This document shows positions 1 through 5,195 of a stretch of 6,002 bases of DNA, piece after piece. Location: assembly GCA_002420115.1 (NCBI GenBank), contig DIHK01000016.1, positions 7,619 to 13,620 on the forward strand, read 5' to 3'. The notes below the pieces were generated by a model that was not told the DNA's origin, searched no databases, and saw only the letters and a program-made list of their open reading frames with translations. The DNA comes from Nitrospira sp. UBA5698. GTDB lineage: Bacteria > Nitrospirota > Nitrospiria > Nitrospirales > Nitrospiraceae. Position 1 is the first letter of the stretch. The number at the start of each line of letters is the position of its first letter. The translations under genes and the position numbers were made by a program.

Positions 1-844
1 CGCTTCGATCCGATCTCCGTCAGATTGTCGATCGCCATCGACGGGACTGTGTGACCATCACGGCACGCTATCAGAGACTGACGTGGGCCGATTGGTTGAG
101 GCAGCAGGCGCTTGCCGGAGACCAGGAGGCGCTGCGTGCGTTACGTGCCCAAGACGCCGTGCGCGGTCTCGTCGGCGACACGATCGCGGCGGTTGGAACC
201 AGACTCGTTGACGCCGTAGTGGGCGCGAATCAAGACCACATTACGAAACAGGGCACGATTATTTACCGTGTCGGGCTCTCTGCCGTCCGCGATGACGGCA
301 CCCGCCTCCAGGTTTCGCGTGAAGTGACGAATGACGGGAATCGACGCCGCCCTCCGGCTCGCCGTACAGAAAGTACGGGACCACGATTGCGGTGTCGGGC
401 TCCGATGCGTTTAAAGCTCGTGTGGCACAGGTGGCCGCTCGTTCCCATCTCACCATTCGCTTTGATGATCCGACACTGGAGCACCAGCGCCAACGGTACG
501 CGCGGGACTCGCACAGTCCATCCACACAGGAGACCCCGTCACCACTCATCGCGCCGAGTGATGCCGTTGTCCGCCATATTGCGGAACAGGAACGAAAACG
601 GTTACAGATCATTCGGACCCCGGCCATAAGACGCTTCGAGGCACGAGACCAGGGGATAGTTCGATTCGGTTCGGTGGAGAAGGTCGAAGGCAAGTATTTC
701 GCGTTGGTCCATCGACAGGACGAACTCTTGGTGCTCTCCATTGATGAGGCGACCTACAAACGACTCACGTCGTTCACACGAGGGCGCACGTTTCATCTGA
801 ATGCCTCAGGCGTGATCAGGCATGGGAGAGGACACAGGCGATGA
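1..844 (+). pseudogene. TraI-type conjugative relaxase, C-terminal part, broken by two +1 frameshifts (5' end outside window)
   Basis: Relaxases nick the element at oriT and pilot the strand into the recipient; only the C-terminal region is visible here, so the nickase motifs cannot be checked. The frame is open from the left edge, and the GTG at 51 is internal. The first frame carries WADWLRQQALAGDQEALRAL and GTIIYRVGLSAVRDDGTRL, typical of the part leading into an LPD7-like domain. Homology-like sequence then moves to a second frame around 343-369 (IDAALRLAVQK) and to a third frame from about 371 (KYGTTIAVSGSDAFKARVAQ, then LTIRFDDPTLEHQRQRYA), ending at TGA 842-844. Each shift is explained by one extra A, in GGGAATC (336-342) and in CAGAAAGTAC (367-376). 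Uncorrected, translation stops at 627-629 and loses roughly 165 C-terminal residues. The repaired frame overlaps the next gene by ATGA, as expected for an intact traI-traG junction. Family is fairly sure; real decay versus sequence error is unresolved. Confidence 0.8.
824..831 (+). promoter_or_regulatory. Ribosome binding site for the coupling protein gene
   Basis: GGGAGAGG lies 9 nt before the ATG at 841 and inside the end of the relaxase frame. It supports 841 as the start. It also means the coupling protein can be translated even if ribosomes leave the broken relaxase frame early. Confidence 0.55.
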
Positions 845-2817
845 GCAGCACCTACAACAATGCGGTGGGTCCTCAAGTTCGAGCTCCACACCCCAAACCA
901 GGCCTGGTAATTCCCTTGTTGGCCTGTGCCTCCCTCGTCGTTGGATTGCAGTCGGCTACACAGTTCTTTGCCGCTACCTTCAACTATCAGGACGTGTTAG
1001 GGGACCAATTCGGTGGACTGTACAAGCCCTGGGCCATTCTTGAATGGGCCTCCCGTTGGATAACCGACTATCCGCTGCAGCTCCGGCAGGCCGGAGGATT
1101 CGGCATGATCGTGGCAGCGAGTGGGCTCCTGTGTCTTGCCATCGCGCGCACCGTCCAGGCGTCACGGCCTCGACCCAATCCATTCCTGCACGGCTCGGCA
1201 CGCTGGGCCAACCGAGAGGATCTTGAAGCTGCGACGTTGCTGCCTCGATCTCGAACGTTCTTCGATTGGCTGAACGGCACGCCGCGCCATTCAACCGATG
1301 GCGTGTATGTAGGGGGTTGGCTGGATGCGAAGGGCACGCTGCACTACTTGCGCCATAGTGGGCCGGAGCATGTGTTGACCTATGCGCCGACCCGATCCGG
1401 TAAAGGAGTGGGGTTAGTCATTCCGACGCTGTTGTCCTGGCCGCATAGCGCCATTATTGCCGATTTGAAAGGGGAGTTGTGGGAACTCACCGCCGGATGG
1501 CGACAGCACCACGCACAGAATAAAGTCTTGCGATTCGAACCAGCCGCCGCACAGGGCACGGTGCGGTGGAATCCGCTGGACGAAGTCCGACTCGGCACCG
1601 AACATGAAGTGGCCGACGTCCAGAATCTGGCCACGATCCTCGTCGATCCAGATGGACGTGGGCTGGAATCTCACTGGCAGAAGACAAGCCAAGCGTTGCT
1701 GGTGGGCGTCATGCTGCACGCGCTCTACCAAGCCCGACAGGACGGCACGACCACCTCCTTACCCGCTGTCGATCGGATGTTGGCCGATCCCAAACGGCCC
1801 ATCGCCGAGCTGTGGAAAGAGATGACGACCTATAGTCACGTGAACGGGCAGGTGCATCCGGTGGTGGGTGCCGCCGCCCGAGACATGCTGGATCGACCGG
1901 AGGAGGAAGCAGGCTCGGTCCTCTCGTCTGCGAAATCCTACCTCGCGCTGTATCGTGATCCCCTTGTCGCCCACAACGTCAGCGCCTCAGAATTCAAGAT
2001 TCGAGATCTCATGCACCATCCAAATCCGGTGAGTCTCTATCTCGTCACCAAGCCGAACGACAAGGCCCGGTTGCGTCCATTGATTCGCGTGTTCGTGGCC
2101 ATGGCCATGCGTTTACTCACCGACACGATTGCCGTTCATCGCGAGACGGTTCGACCATCCGGGTTCCAGGGCCTGCTTGCGCGTCTCGGGATGCGATCCA
2201 CAGCGTCACACCTGACGACCAAGCCTGCCTATGCCCATCGCTTGCTGGGCATGCTCGATGAGTTTCCGAGCCTCGGCAAACTCGAAATCTTCCAAGAATC
2301 CCTCGCGTTCATGGCGGGCTATGGCCTGAAGTTCTATTTGATCTGCCAGGACATCAACCAACTCAGGAGCCGTGAGACCGGGTATGGGACCGATGAAGCC
2401 ATTAGTTCCAACTGCCATATCCAAAATGCGTTTCCGCCGAATCGCCTCGAAACGGCTGAACATCTGTCTCGTCTGACCGGACAAACGACTGTCATCCAGG
2501 AAAAACTGACGGTCAGCAGACGCCGCATGAGCACATTGAACGTGCAGGAATCCCGCACGCACCACGAGGTACAACGGCCGTTGCTGACTCCCGATGAATG
2601 TCTCCGGATGCCGGGGCCGAAGAAAGACGCGCAGGGACAGATTATGGAAGCAGGGGACATGGTGATCTACGTCGCAGGCTGTCCCGCCATTTACGGCCGT
2701 CAACCACTCTTTTTTCAAGATGCAACCTTTGCTGCTCGGGCGGCGATTCCACCGCCGGCAGTCAGCGACACGCTGCGTGAGCCGCAAGTTCGGCACACCG
2801 TGAAGATTGAACTATGA
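841..2817 (+). CDS. traG: Type IV coupling protein, VirD4/TraG family
   Basis: Inner-membrane ATPase that links the relaxase-DNA complex to the type IV secretion channel. At 658 aa it is full length for the family (RP4 TraG and VirD4 are about 635-670 aa). Two N-terminal hydrophobic segments fit membrane anchors (about residues 23-48 and 84-102), followed by the family-typical FLHGSARWA. Walker A is PTRSGKGVG (183-191), with K188 the expected nucleotide-binding lysine; Walker B is LLGMLDEFPSLG (468-479). Downstream, QDINQLRSRETGYG and the SSNCHIQNAFPPNRLETAEH stretch match the conserved C-terminal part of the ATPase domain. The ATG overlaps the relaxase stop (ATGA, 841-844) and the TGA overlaps the next ATG (2814-2817), so the three genes look like one translationally coupled operon. 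No frameshift or missing motif is seen. The broken relaxase beside it would leave it without a partner if that break is real. Confidence 0.95.
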   Translation: MSSTYNNAVGPQVRAPHPKPGLVIPLLACASLVVGLQSATQFFAATFNYQDVLGDQFGGLYKPWAILEWASRWITDYPLQLRQAGGFGMIVAASGLLCLAIARTVQASRPRPNPFLHGSARWANREDLEAATLLPRSRTFFDWLNGTPRHSTDGVYVGGWLDAKGTLHYLRHSGPEHVLTYAPTRSGKGVGLVIPTLLSWPHSAIIADLKGELWELTAGWRQHHAQNKVLRFEPAAAQGTVRWNPLDEVRLGTEHEVADVQNLATILVDPDGRGLESHWQKTSQALLVGVMLHALYQARQDGTTTSLPAVDRMLADPKRPIAELWKEMTTYSHVNGQVHPVVGAAARDMLDRPEEEAGSVLSSAKSYLALYRDPLVAHNVSASEFKIRDLMHHPNPVSLYLVTKPNDKARLRPLIRVFVAMAMRLLTDTIAVHRETVRPSGFQGLLARLGMRSTASHLTTKPAYAHRLLGMLDEFPSLGKLEIFQESLAFMAGYGLKFYLICQDINQLRSRETGYGTDEAISSNCHIQNAFPPNRLETAEHLSRLTGQTTVIQEKLTVSRRRMSTLNVQESRTHHEVQRPLLTPDECLRMPGPKKDAQGQIMEAGDMVIYVAGCPAIYGRQPLFFQDATFAARAAIPPPAVSDTLREPQVRHTVKIEL

Positions 2818-3350
2818 CGACAGGGTGGAGCCGCTTGCGTCACCCGATTGTGATCGCGGGTCTCTGTCTCGTACTGGGCCTCGTCCTGGCTCATCAATCC
2901 GGTCTTCGTCTCAACACCACGCGCAGCATTCCGCTGGGGCTCTATCGGATGTCGAACGATCCGATTGTGAAGGGGGCGTATGTGTTGTGGTGTCCCCCGG
3001 AGCGCCTAGAGTTTGACCTGGCGAAAGAGCGCGGCTACATCGGGGAGGGATTCTGTCCTGGCGGATACGGCAACATGATGAAAAAGGTCGTGGCGTCAGA
3101 TCACGATATCGTGAGCGTGACGGATGATGGTGTCAGGGTCAACGGAACGCTCGTCCCAGCGAGTCAGCCCTTTGAGGAAGATTCGATGGGACGACCGCTC
3201 CCACGGTTTCGTGTGACCGATCATGTGCTGGCCTCGTCGGAACTCTTGTTGATGTCGGACACGAACAGCCGTTCCTTCGATGCGCGCTACTTTGGGCCCG
3301 TGCATCGAGCACACATCCAAAGCCTCATCTATCCTGTGTGGACGTGGTAG
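2814..3350 (+). CDS. traF: Conjugative transfer signal peptidase TraF (peptidase S26 family)
   Basis: TraF-type proteases are membrane serine/lysine peptidases; in RP4 the enzyme matures and cyclises the TrbC pilin. This protein has 178 aa, a usual TraF size. It has one N-terminal hydrophobic segment (about residues 11-26), then LNTTRSIPLGLYR, whose S38 is the expected nucleophile (RP4 TraF uses Ser37). GFCPGGYGNMMKKVVAS supplies the general-base lysine at K90 or K91 (RP4 Lys89). The later LMSDTNSRSFDARYFGPV is the conserved C-terminal S26 box. The ATG overlaps the traG stop and has only a weak purine-rich stretch upstream, so translation is probably coupled to traG. No pilin or other mating-pair gene lies in the window, so its substrate must be encoded elsewhere. 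The gene ends the transfer operon here: the next gene is on the opposite strand 156 bp away, and I see no convincing intrinsic terminator in that gap. Confidence 0.93.
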   Translation: MTTGWSRLRHPIVIAGLCLVLGLVLAHQSGLRLNTTRSIPLGLYRMSNDPIVKGAYVLWCPPERLEFDLAKERGYIGEGFCPGGYGNMMKKVVASDHDIVSVTDDGVRVNGTLVPASQPFEEDSMGRPLPRFRVTDHVLASSELLLMSDTNSRSFDARYFGPVHRAHIQSLIYPVWTW

Positions 3351-3506
3351 AACCCCAGCCTGAGTTGGACGCCGCCGCACGGCACTGACCACGAGACCCT
3401 TCACGTCGCGTGAGGGCCGTACCCTCGCGAAGCCCGAACACAGGGACTTCCTGGTACGCTCTTCACATCCACGACGTGTATCAGTCGCGGATGTTCTGCA
3501 ACAATG

Positions 3507-3827
3507 TTATGACACATGCAACGCGGCTGCATAGGTTTTGGCGCGGTGGGGGCGCACGACAATGTCCACATCGTGATCGAGCTTAACGAGGAAACGGAGC
3601 AGCCGCTCCACCGAAAACTGGCGGAATGCACCGCGCAGCATGTTCGAGATGTCCGGCTGCCGTACGCCAAACAAGGCGGCCGCCTCTCGCTGGGTCAGGT
3701 GGCGTCGTTTCATGATCGTCTCGATCTTGAAGACCAGTTGGGCTTTGATCACATGTTCGTCCGCATTGGGCAGGCCAAGGTCCTCAAAGACATTCCGTCC
3801 CCCAATTTCATATCCTTTCTTTCTCAT
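3507..3827 (-). CDS. XRE-family antitoxin of the left toxin-antitoxin module (HigA-like, HTH_37/COG5606 type)
   Basis: This 106-aa protein has a helix-turn-helix at about residues 35-68 (FKIETIMKRRHLTQREAAAL, then FGVRQPDISNMLRG). It continues with SVERLLRFLVKLDHDVDIVV, the usual tail of the short COG5606-type regulators paired with Gp49-like toxins. Such proteins bind and neutralise the toxin and repress their own operon. The ATG (3825-3827) overlaps the toxin stop as ATGA and is preceded at 7 nt by a perfect AAGGAG. The toxin-first order is that of higBA modules. The likely binding target is the perfect palindrome over the toxin promoter at 4199-4220. Family assignment is firm; antitoxin function is inferred from family and pairing. 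Confidence 0.9.
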   Translation of the reverse strand: MRKKGYEIGGRNVFEDLGLPNADEHVIKAQLVFKIETIMKRRHLTQREAAALFGVRQPDISNMLRGAFRQFSVERLLRFLVKLDHDVDIVVRPHRAKTYAAALHVS

Positions 3828-4192
3828 GACCGTGCTCCTTGTGCGATCTGTTCTGCGGCACGAAGCCGTTGTGTGATGATGTCCAGCTCGTGCTTTGGCG
3901 TCGCACGGCCAGACGTCGATTTCTTCTGAAAGGCATGCAGCACATACACCCTGCCCTGGTATCGCACCGTATAGACGGCGCGGAATGTGTCACCCCGATG
4001 GTCTGCGAGGATTTCCACCACCCCGGCCCCGCCGAACCCGGTCAAGGTCTTGGTCTCGCGATGTCTCCCCCCTTGTTGCGCGACAAACAGCGCGTATCCC
4101 ATGAGATCTTGCACGGCACCGGGAAATGCGCGGAGGTCCTTGCGGCTCGATCCGACCCAGACCACCGGCTTCAGAGGTGGAACCATCGCCAT
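3824..4192 (-). CDS. RelE/HigB-like toxin of the left module (phage Gp49-like family, PF05973/COG4679)
   Basis: Probable ribosome-dependent mRNA interferase. The 122-aa protein shows the family hallmarks in order: KPVVWVGSSRKDLRAFP (residues 9-24), MGYALFVAQQGGRH (31-44), LTGFGGAGVVEIL (50-62), DTFRAVYTVRY (68-78) and VLHAFQKKSTSGRATPKHEL (84-103). The basic residues R71, R78, K90 and K91 sit where this fold carries RNA-contacting and catalytic residues. There are two candidate starts: ATG 4192, which lies exactly at the predicted transcription start, and ATG 4186, which has AGGA at a good 6-nt distance. The AGGA (4193-4196) would lie just outside an mRNA starting at 4192, so I keep 4192 as a leaderless start and give 4186 as the alternative. 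The downstream antitoxin overlaps by 4 nt. Toxin activity is inferred from family. Confidence 0.9.
   Translation of the reverse strand: MAMVPPLKPVVWVGSSRKDLRAFPGAVQDLMGYALFVAQQGGRHRETKTLTGFGGAGVVEILADHRGDTFRAVYTVRYQGRVYVLHAFQKKSTSGRATPKHELDIITQRLRAAEQIAQGARS
3835..3840 (-). promoter_or_regulatory. Ribosome binding site of the left antitoxin
   Basis: On the - strand AAGGAG stands 7 nt before the antitoxin ATG (3827). It is the strongest Shine-Dalgarno sequence seen in the window and contrasts with the absence of a usable one for the toxin, so the antitoxin may be translated independently and more efficiently. Confidence 0.75.
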
Positions 4193-4198
4193 TCCTAA

Positions 4199-4220
4199 AG
4201 TATAGTGATATCACTATACT
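4199..4220. promoter_or_regulatory. Operator: perfect 22-bp palindrome over the left module's promoter
   Basis: The whole 22 bp equal their own reverse complement, with half-site AGTATAGTGAT. The GTATAG and CTATAC arms (4200-4205, 4214-4219) are 8 bp apart, so they lie close to one helical face about 14 bp centre to centre. A dimeric XRE antitoxin bound here would block the -10 element, giving the autorepression typical of type II modules. Symmetry is seen directly; the bound protein is inferred. Confidence 0.8.
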
Positions 4221-4227
4221 CTGTCAA
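4199..4227 (-). promoter_or_regulatory. Sigma70-type promoter of the left toxin-antitoxin operon
   Basis: On the - strand TTGACA (4227-4222), a 17-nt spacer and TATACT (4204-4199) form a near-consensus promoter. Six nucleotides separate the -10 box from the toxin ATG at 4192, so standard spacing puts the first transcribed base on the A of that ATG, which predicts a leaderless toxin mRNA. The operator palindrome covers the -10 box and nearly all of the spacer. Confidence 0.75.
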
Positions 4228-4296
4228 GGCACGGGTGGCCGCGACGGATGGGGCGCACGAGAGAGTCTCAACTGCGGACATTCCCATTCAGACTCC

Positions 4297-4335
4297 TCAA
4301 ATCACAATTCGTTCGACTTCATCCAACGACACGTG
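4297..4335 (-). pseudogene. Relic of a second tyrosine integrase gene (last 12 codons and stop)
   Basis: Read on the - strand this piece encodes HVSLDEVERIVI followed by TGA. The intact integrase at the right edge ends QVSLDEVERIVI followed by TAA. At DNA level 4299-4336 matches 5198-5235 at 32 of 38 positions. Five of the six differences are silent and the sixth changes Gln to His, so the two tails diverged while both were still coding. Similarity stops sharply beyond 4336, where the rest of the integrase should continue, so the gene body has been deleted or replaced. The pair also forms an imperfect direct repeat, about 900 bp apart, flanking the right toxin-antitoxin module. Confidence 0.7.
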
Positions 4336-4404
4336 AATGAGGGTAACGGGAGGGACACGACGATGAACATCGCACGTCACACGTTGCTCGCGAACGGGCG
4401 GTTG

Positions 4405-4433
4405 TTGACAGCTATACGCAAATAACGTATAGT
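4405..4433 (+). promoter_or_regulatory. Sigma70-type promoter of the right toxin-antitoxin operon
   Basis: TTGACA (4405-4410), a 17-nt spacer and TATAGT (4428-4433) form a near-consensus promoter. The -10 box ends 6 nt before GTG 4440, so the predicted first base of the mRNA is the G of that GTG, again a leaderless toxin. No Shine-Dalgarno sequence precedes the start. Confidence 0.75.
4412..4432. promoter_or_regulatory. Operator: inverted repeat over the right module's promoter
   Basis: CTATACG (4412-4418) and CGTATAG (4426-4432) are perfect 7-bp arms separated by CAAATAA. They fill the promoter spacer and reach into the -10 box. This is the expected target of the downstream HTH antitoxin. 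The hexamers are those of the left operator but in the opposite relative orientation. Confidence 0.65.
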
Positions 4434-4439
4434 TACTTG

Positions 4440-4787
4440 GTGCAGACGGTCATCGAAACCGACGCGTATTTGAGCGATGCGAAGCGAGCCGGTCTTTCAG
4501 AGCAGGAACGGATGAGCATCGTAGAGTGTCTTGCCAAGGATCCCCAAGCCGGAGACGAAATACAGGGGACAGGCGGAGCCAGAAAAGTACGGTTTGCAGG
4601 AAAAGGGAAAGGAAAACGAGGAGGATATCGGGTGATCACGTTTTTCAGTGGAACAGATATCCCAGTGTTTCTCCTCAACGTGTTTGCGAAGAATGAACGG
4701 GTTGACCTGACCCAGGTAGAGCGGAACGAGTTCAAGGCCACGTTGGGAGCTCTGGCAGCAGCGTATCGCAGAAAGAGGGCGCAATGA
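4440..4787 (+). CDS. RelE/HigB2-like toxin of the right module (PF06296/COG4737 family)
   Basis: Probable mRNA interferase of a different RelE subfamily from the left toxin. Numbered from GTG 4440, the 115-aa protein starts MQTVIETDAYLSDAKRAGLS, which fits the usual family opening. It continues with the highly conserved GDEIQGTGGARKVRFAGKGK (38-57), GGYRVITFFSGTDIPVFLLN (61-80), VFAKNERVDLTQVERNEF (81-98) and a terminal helix LGALAAAYRRK. A TTG one codon upstream (4437) is possible, but GTG 4440 agrees with the family N-terminus and lies on the predicted transcription start. There is no Shine-Dalgarno sequence. The stop TGA (4785-4787) overlaps the antitoxin ATG. Family assignment is firm and the toxin looks intact; activity is inferred. 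Confidence 0.9.
   Translation: MQTVIETDAYLSDAKRAGLSEQERMSIVECLAKDPQAGDEIQGTGGARKVRFAGKGKGKRGGYRVITFFSGTDIPVFLLNVFAKNERVDLTQVERNEFKATLGALAAAYRRKRAQ
4775..4779 (+). promoter_or_regulatory. Ribosome binding site of the right antitoxin
   Basis: GAGGG lies 4 nt before the ATG at 4784, within the end of the toxin gene. Spacing is slightly short but usable. As in the left module, the antitoxin has its own binding site whereas the toxin has none. Confidence 0.5.
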
Positions 4788-5086
4788 AGAAGCACACACC
4801 ATCGGCAGGGCGACGCATGATCGCGAGTGCCAAGCAAGCTCTGGACTGGGTCAATGGACACACGCATCCATACGTGGTCCATGTTCCTCACGAGATTGAT
4901 GTGGCCCGCATTCGGAAGAAAGTCGGGATGAGTCAGAGCGAATTTGCCAAGCAGTATGGGTTCAGCTTTCGGACCGTGCAGCAATGGGAGCAAGGACGAG
5001 CCATCCCGAGCGGAGCGACACGCGCCTATCTTCTGGTGATTGATCGTGAGCCGGAAGCGGTCCGGCGGGCGCTCGTGAATTATTGA
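4784..5086 (+). CDS. XRE-family antitoxin of the right module (HigA2/YiaG-like, COG2944)
   Basis: This 100-aa protein has a lysine/arginine-rich start, a linker containing VVHVPHEIDVARIRKKVGMS, and a C-terminal helix-turn-helix at about residues 38-72 (MSQSEFAKQYGFSFRTVQQW, EQGRAIPSG). It ends in a helix rich in Arg and Ala (DREPEAVRRAL). N-terminal toxin-binding part plus C-terminal HTH is the architecture of HigA2/YiaG antitoxins partnered with PF06296 toxins. ATG 4784 overlaps the toxin stop by ATGA. It probably represses the operon at the 4412-4432 inverted repeat. The 109-bp gap to the convergent integrase holds no clear terminator. Family is firm; partner specificity is inferred. Confidence 0.9.
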   Translation: MKKHTPSAGRRMIASAKQALDWVNGHTHPYVVHVPHEIDVARIRKKVGMSQSEFAKQYGFSFRTVQQWEQGRAIPSGATRAYLLVIDREPEAVRRALVNY

Positions 5087-5195
5087 ATACGTCGAACACA
5101 CATCCCTCCATGGGTCGCGGTCGAAGGGACGTTCACCTGGCGGGGTGTCATCATGGCTCACGCTCCTCGCGCATGATTCCCGTCGTTATCTGCCG

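Noticed and set aside
330..380. Programmed ribosomal frameshifting in the relaxase
   Set aside because: It would need two +1 shifts within about 30 nt, and neither site looks like a known slippery sequence or has an obvious stimulatory structure; extra bases in A runs are simpler.
259..741. 160-codon - strand ORF opposite the relaxase frameshift region
   Set aside because: The + strand explains this stretch as relaxase once the two shifts are repaired; the antisense product has low-complexity, motif-free sequence.
2206..2796. 196-codon ORF on the - strand under traG
   Set aside because: It is antisense to the conserved Walker B and C-terminal region of the coupling protein and has no recognisable domain.
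3397..3417. Hairpin after traF as a transcription terminator
   Set aside because: A short bulged stem (CCCTTCACG with CGTGAGGG) exists, but no T tract follows on either strand, so an intrinsic terminator is not supported.
4433..5161. 242-codon ORF on the - strand opposite the right toxin-antitoxin module
   Set aside because: It lies wholly over two recognisable + strand genes plus spacer, shows no family motif, and is a shadow of their codon structure.
5087..5195. Terminator or attachment site between the right antitoxin and the integrase
   Set aside because: Only 5-6 bp inverted matches (TCCCT with AGGGA; ATCATG with CATGAT) are present, within chance, and no repeat pairs with another place in the window except the integrase tail itself.
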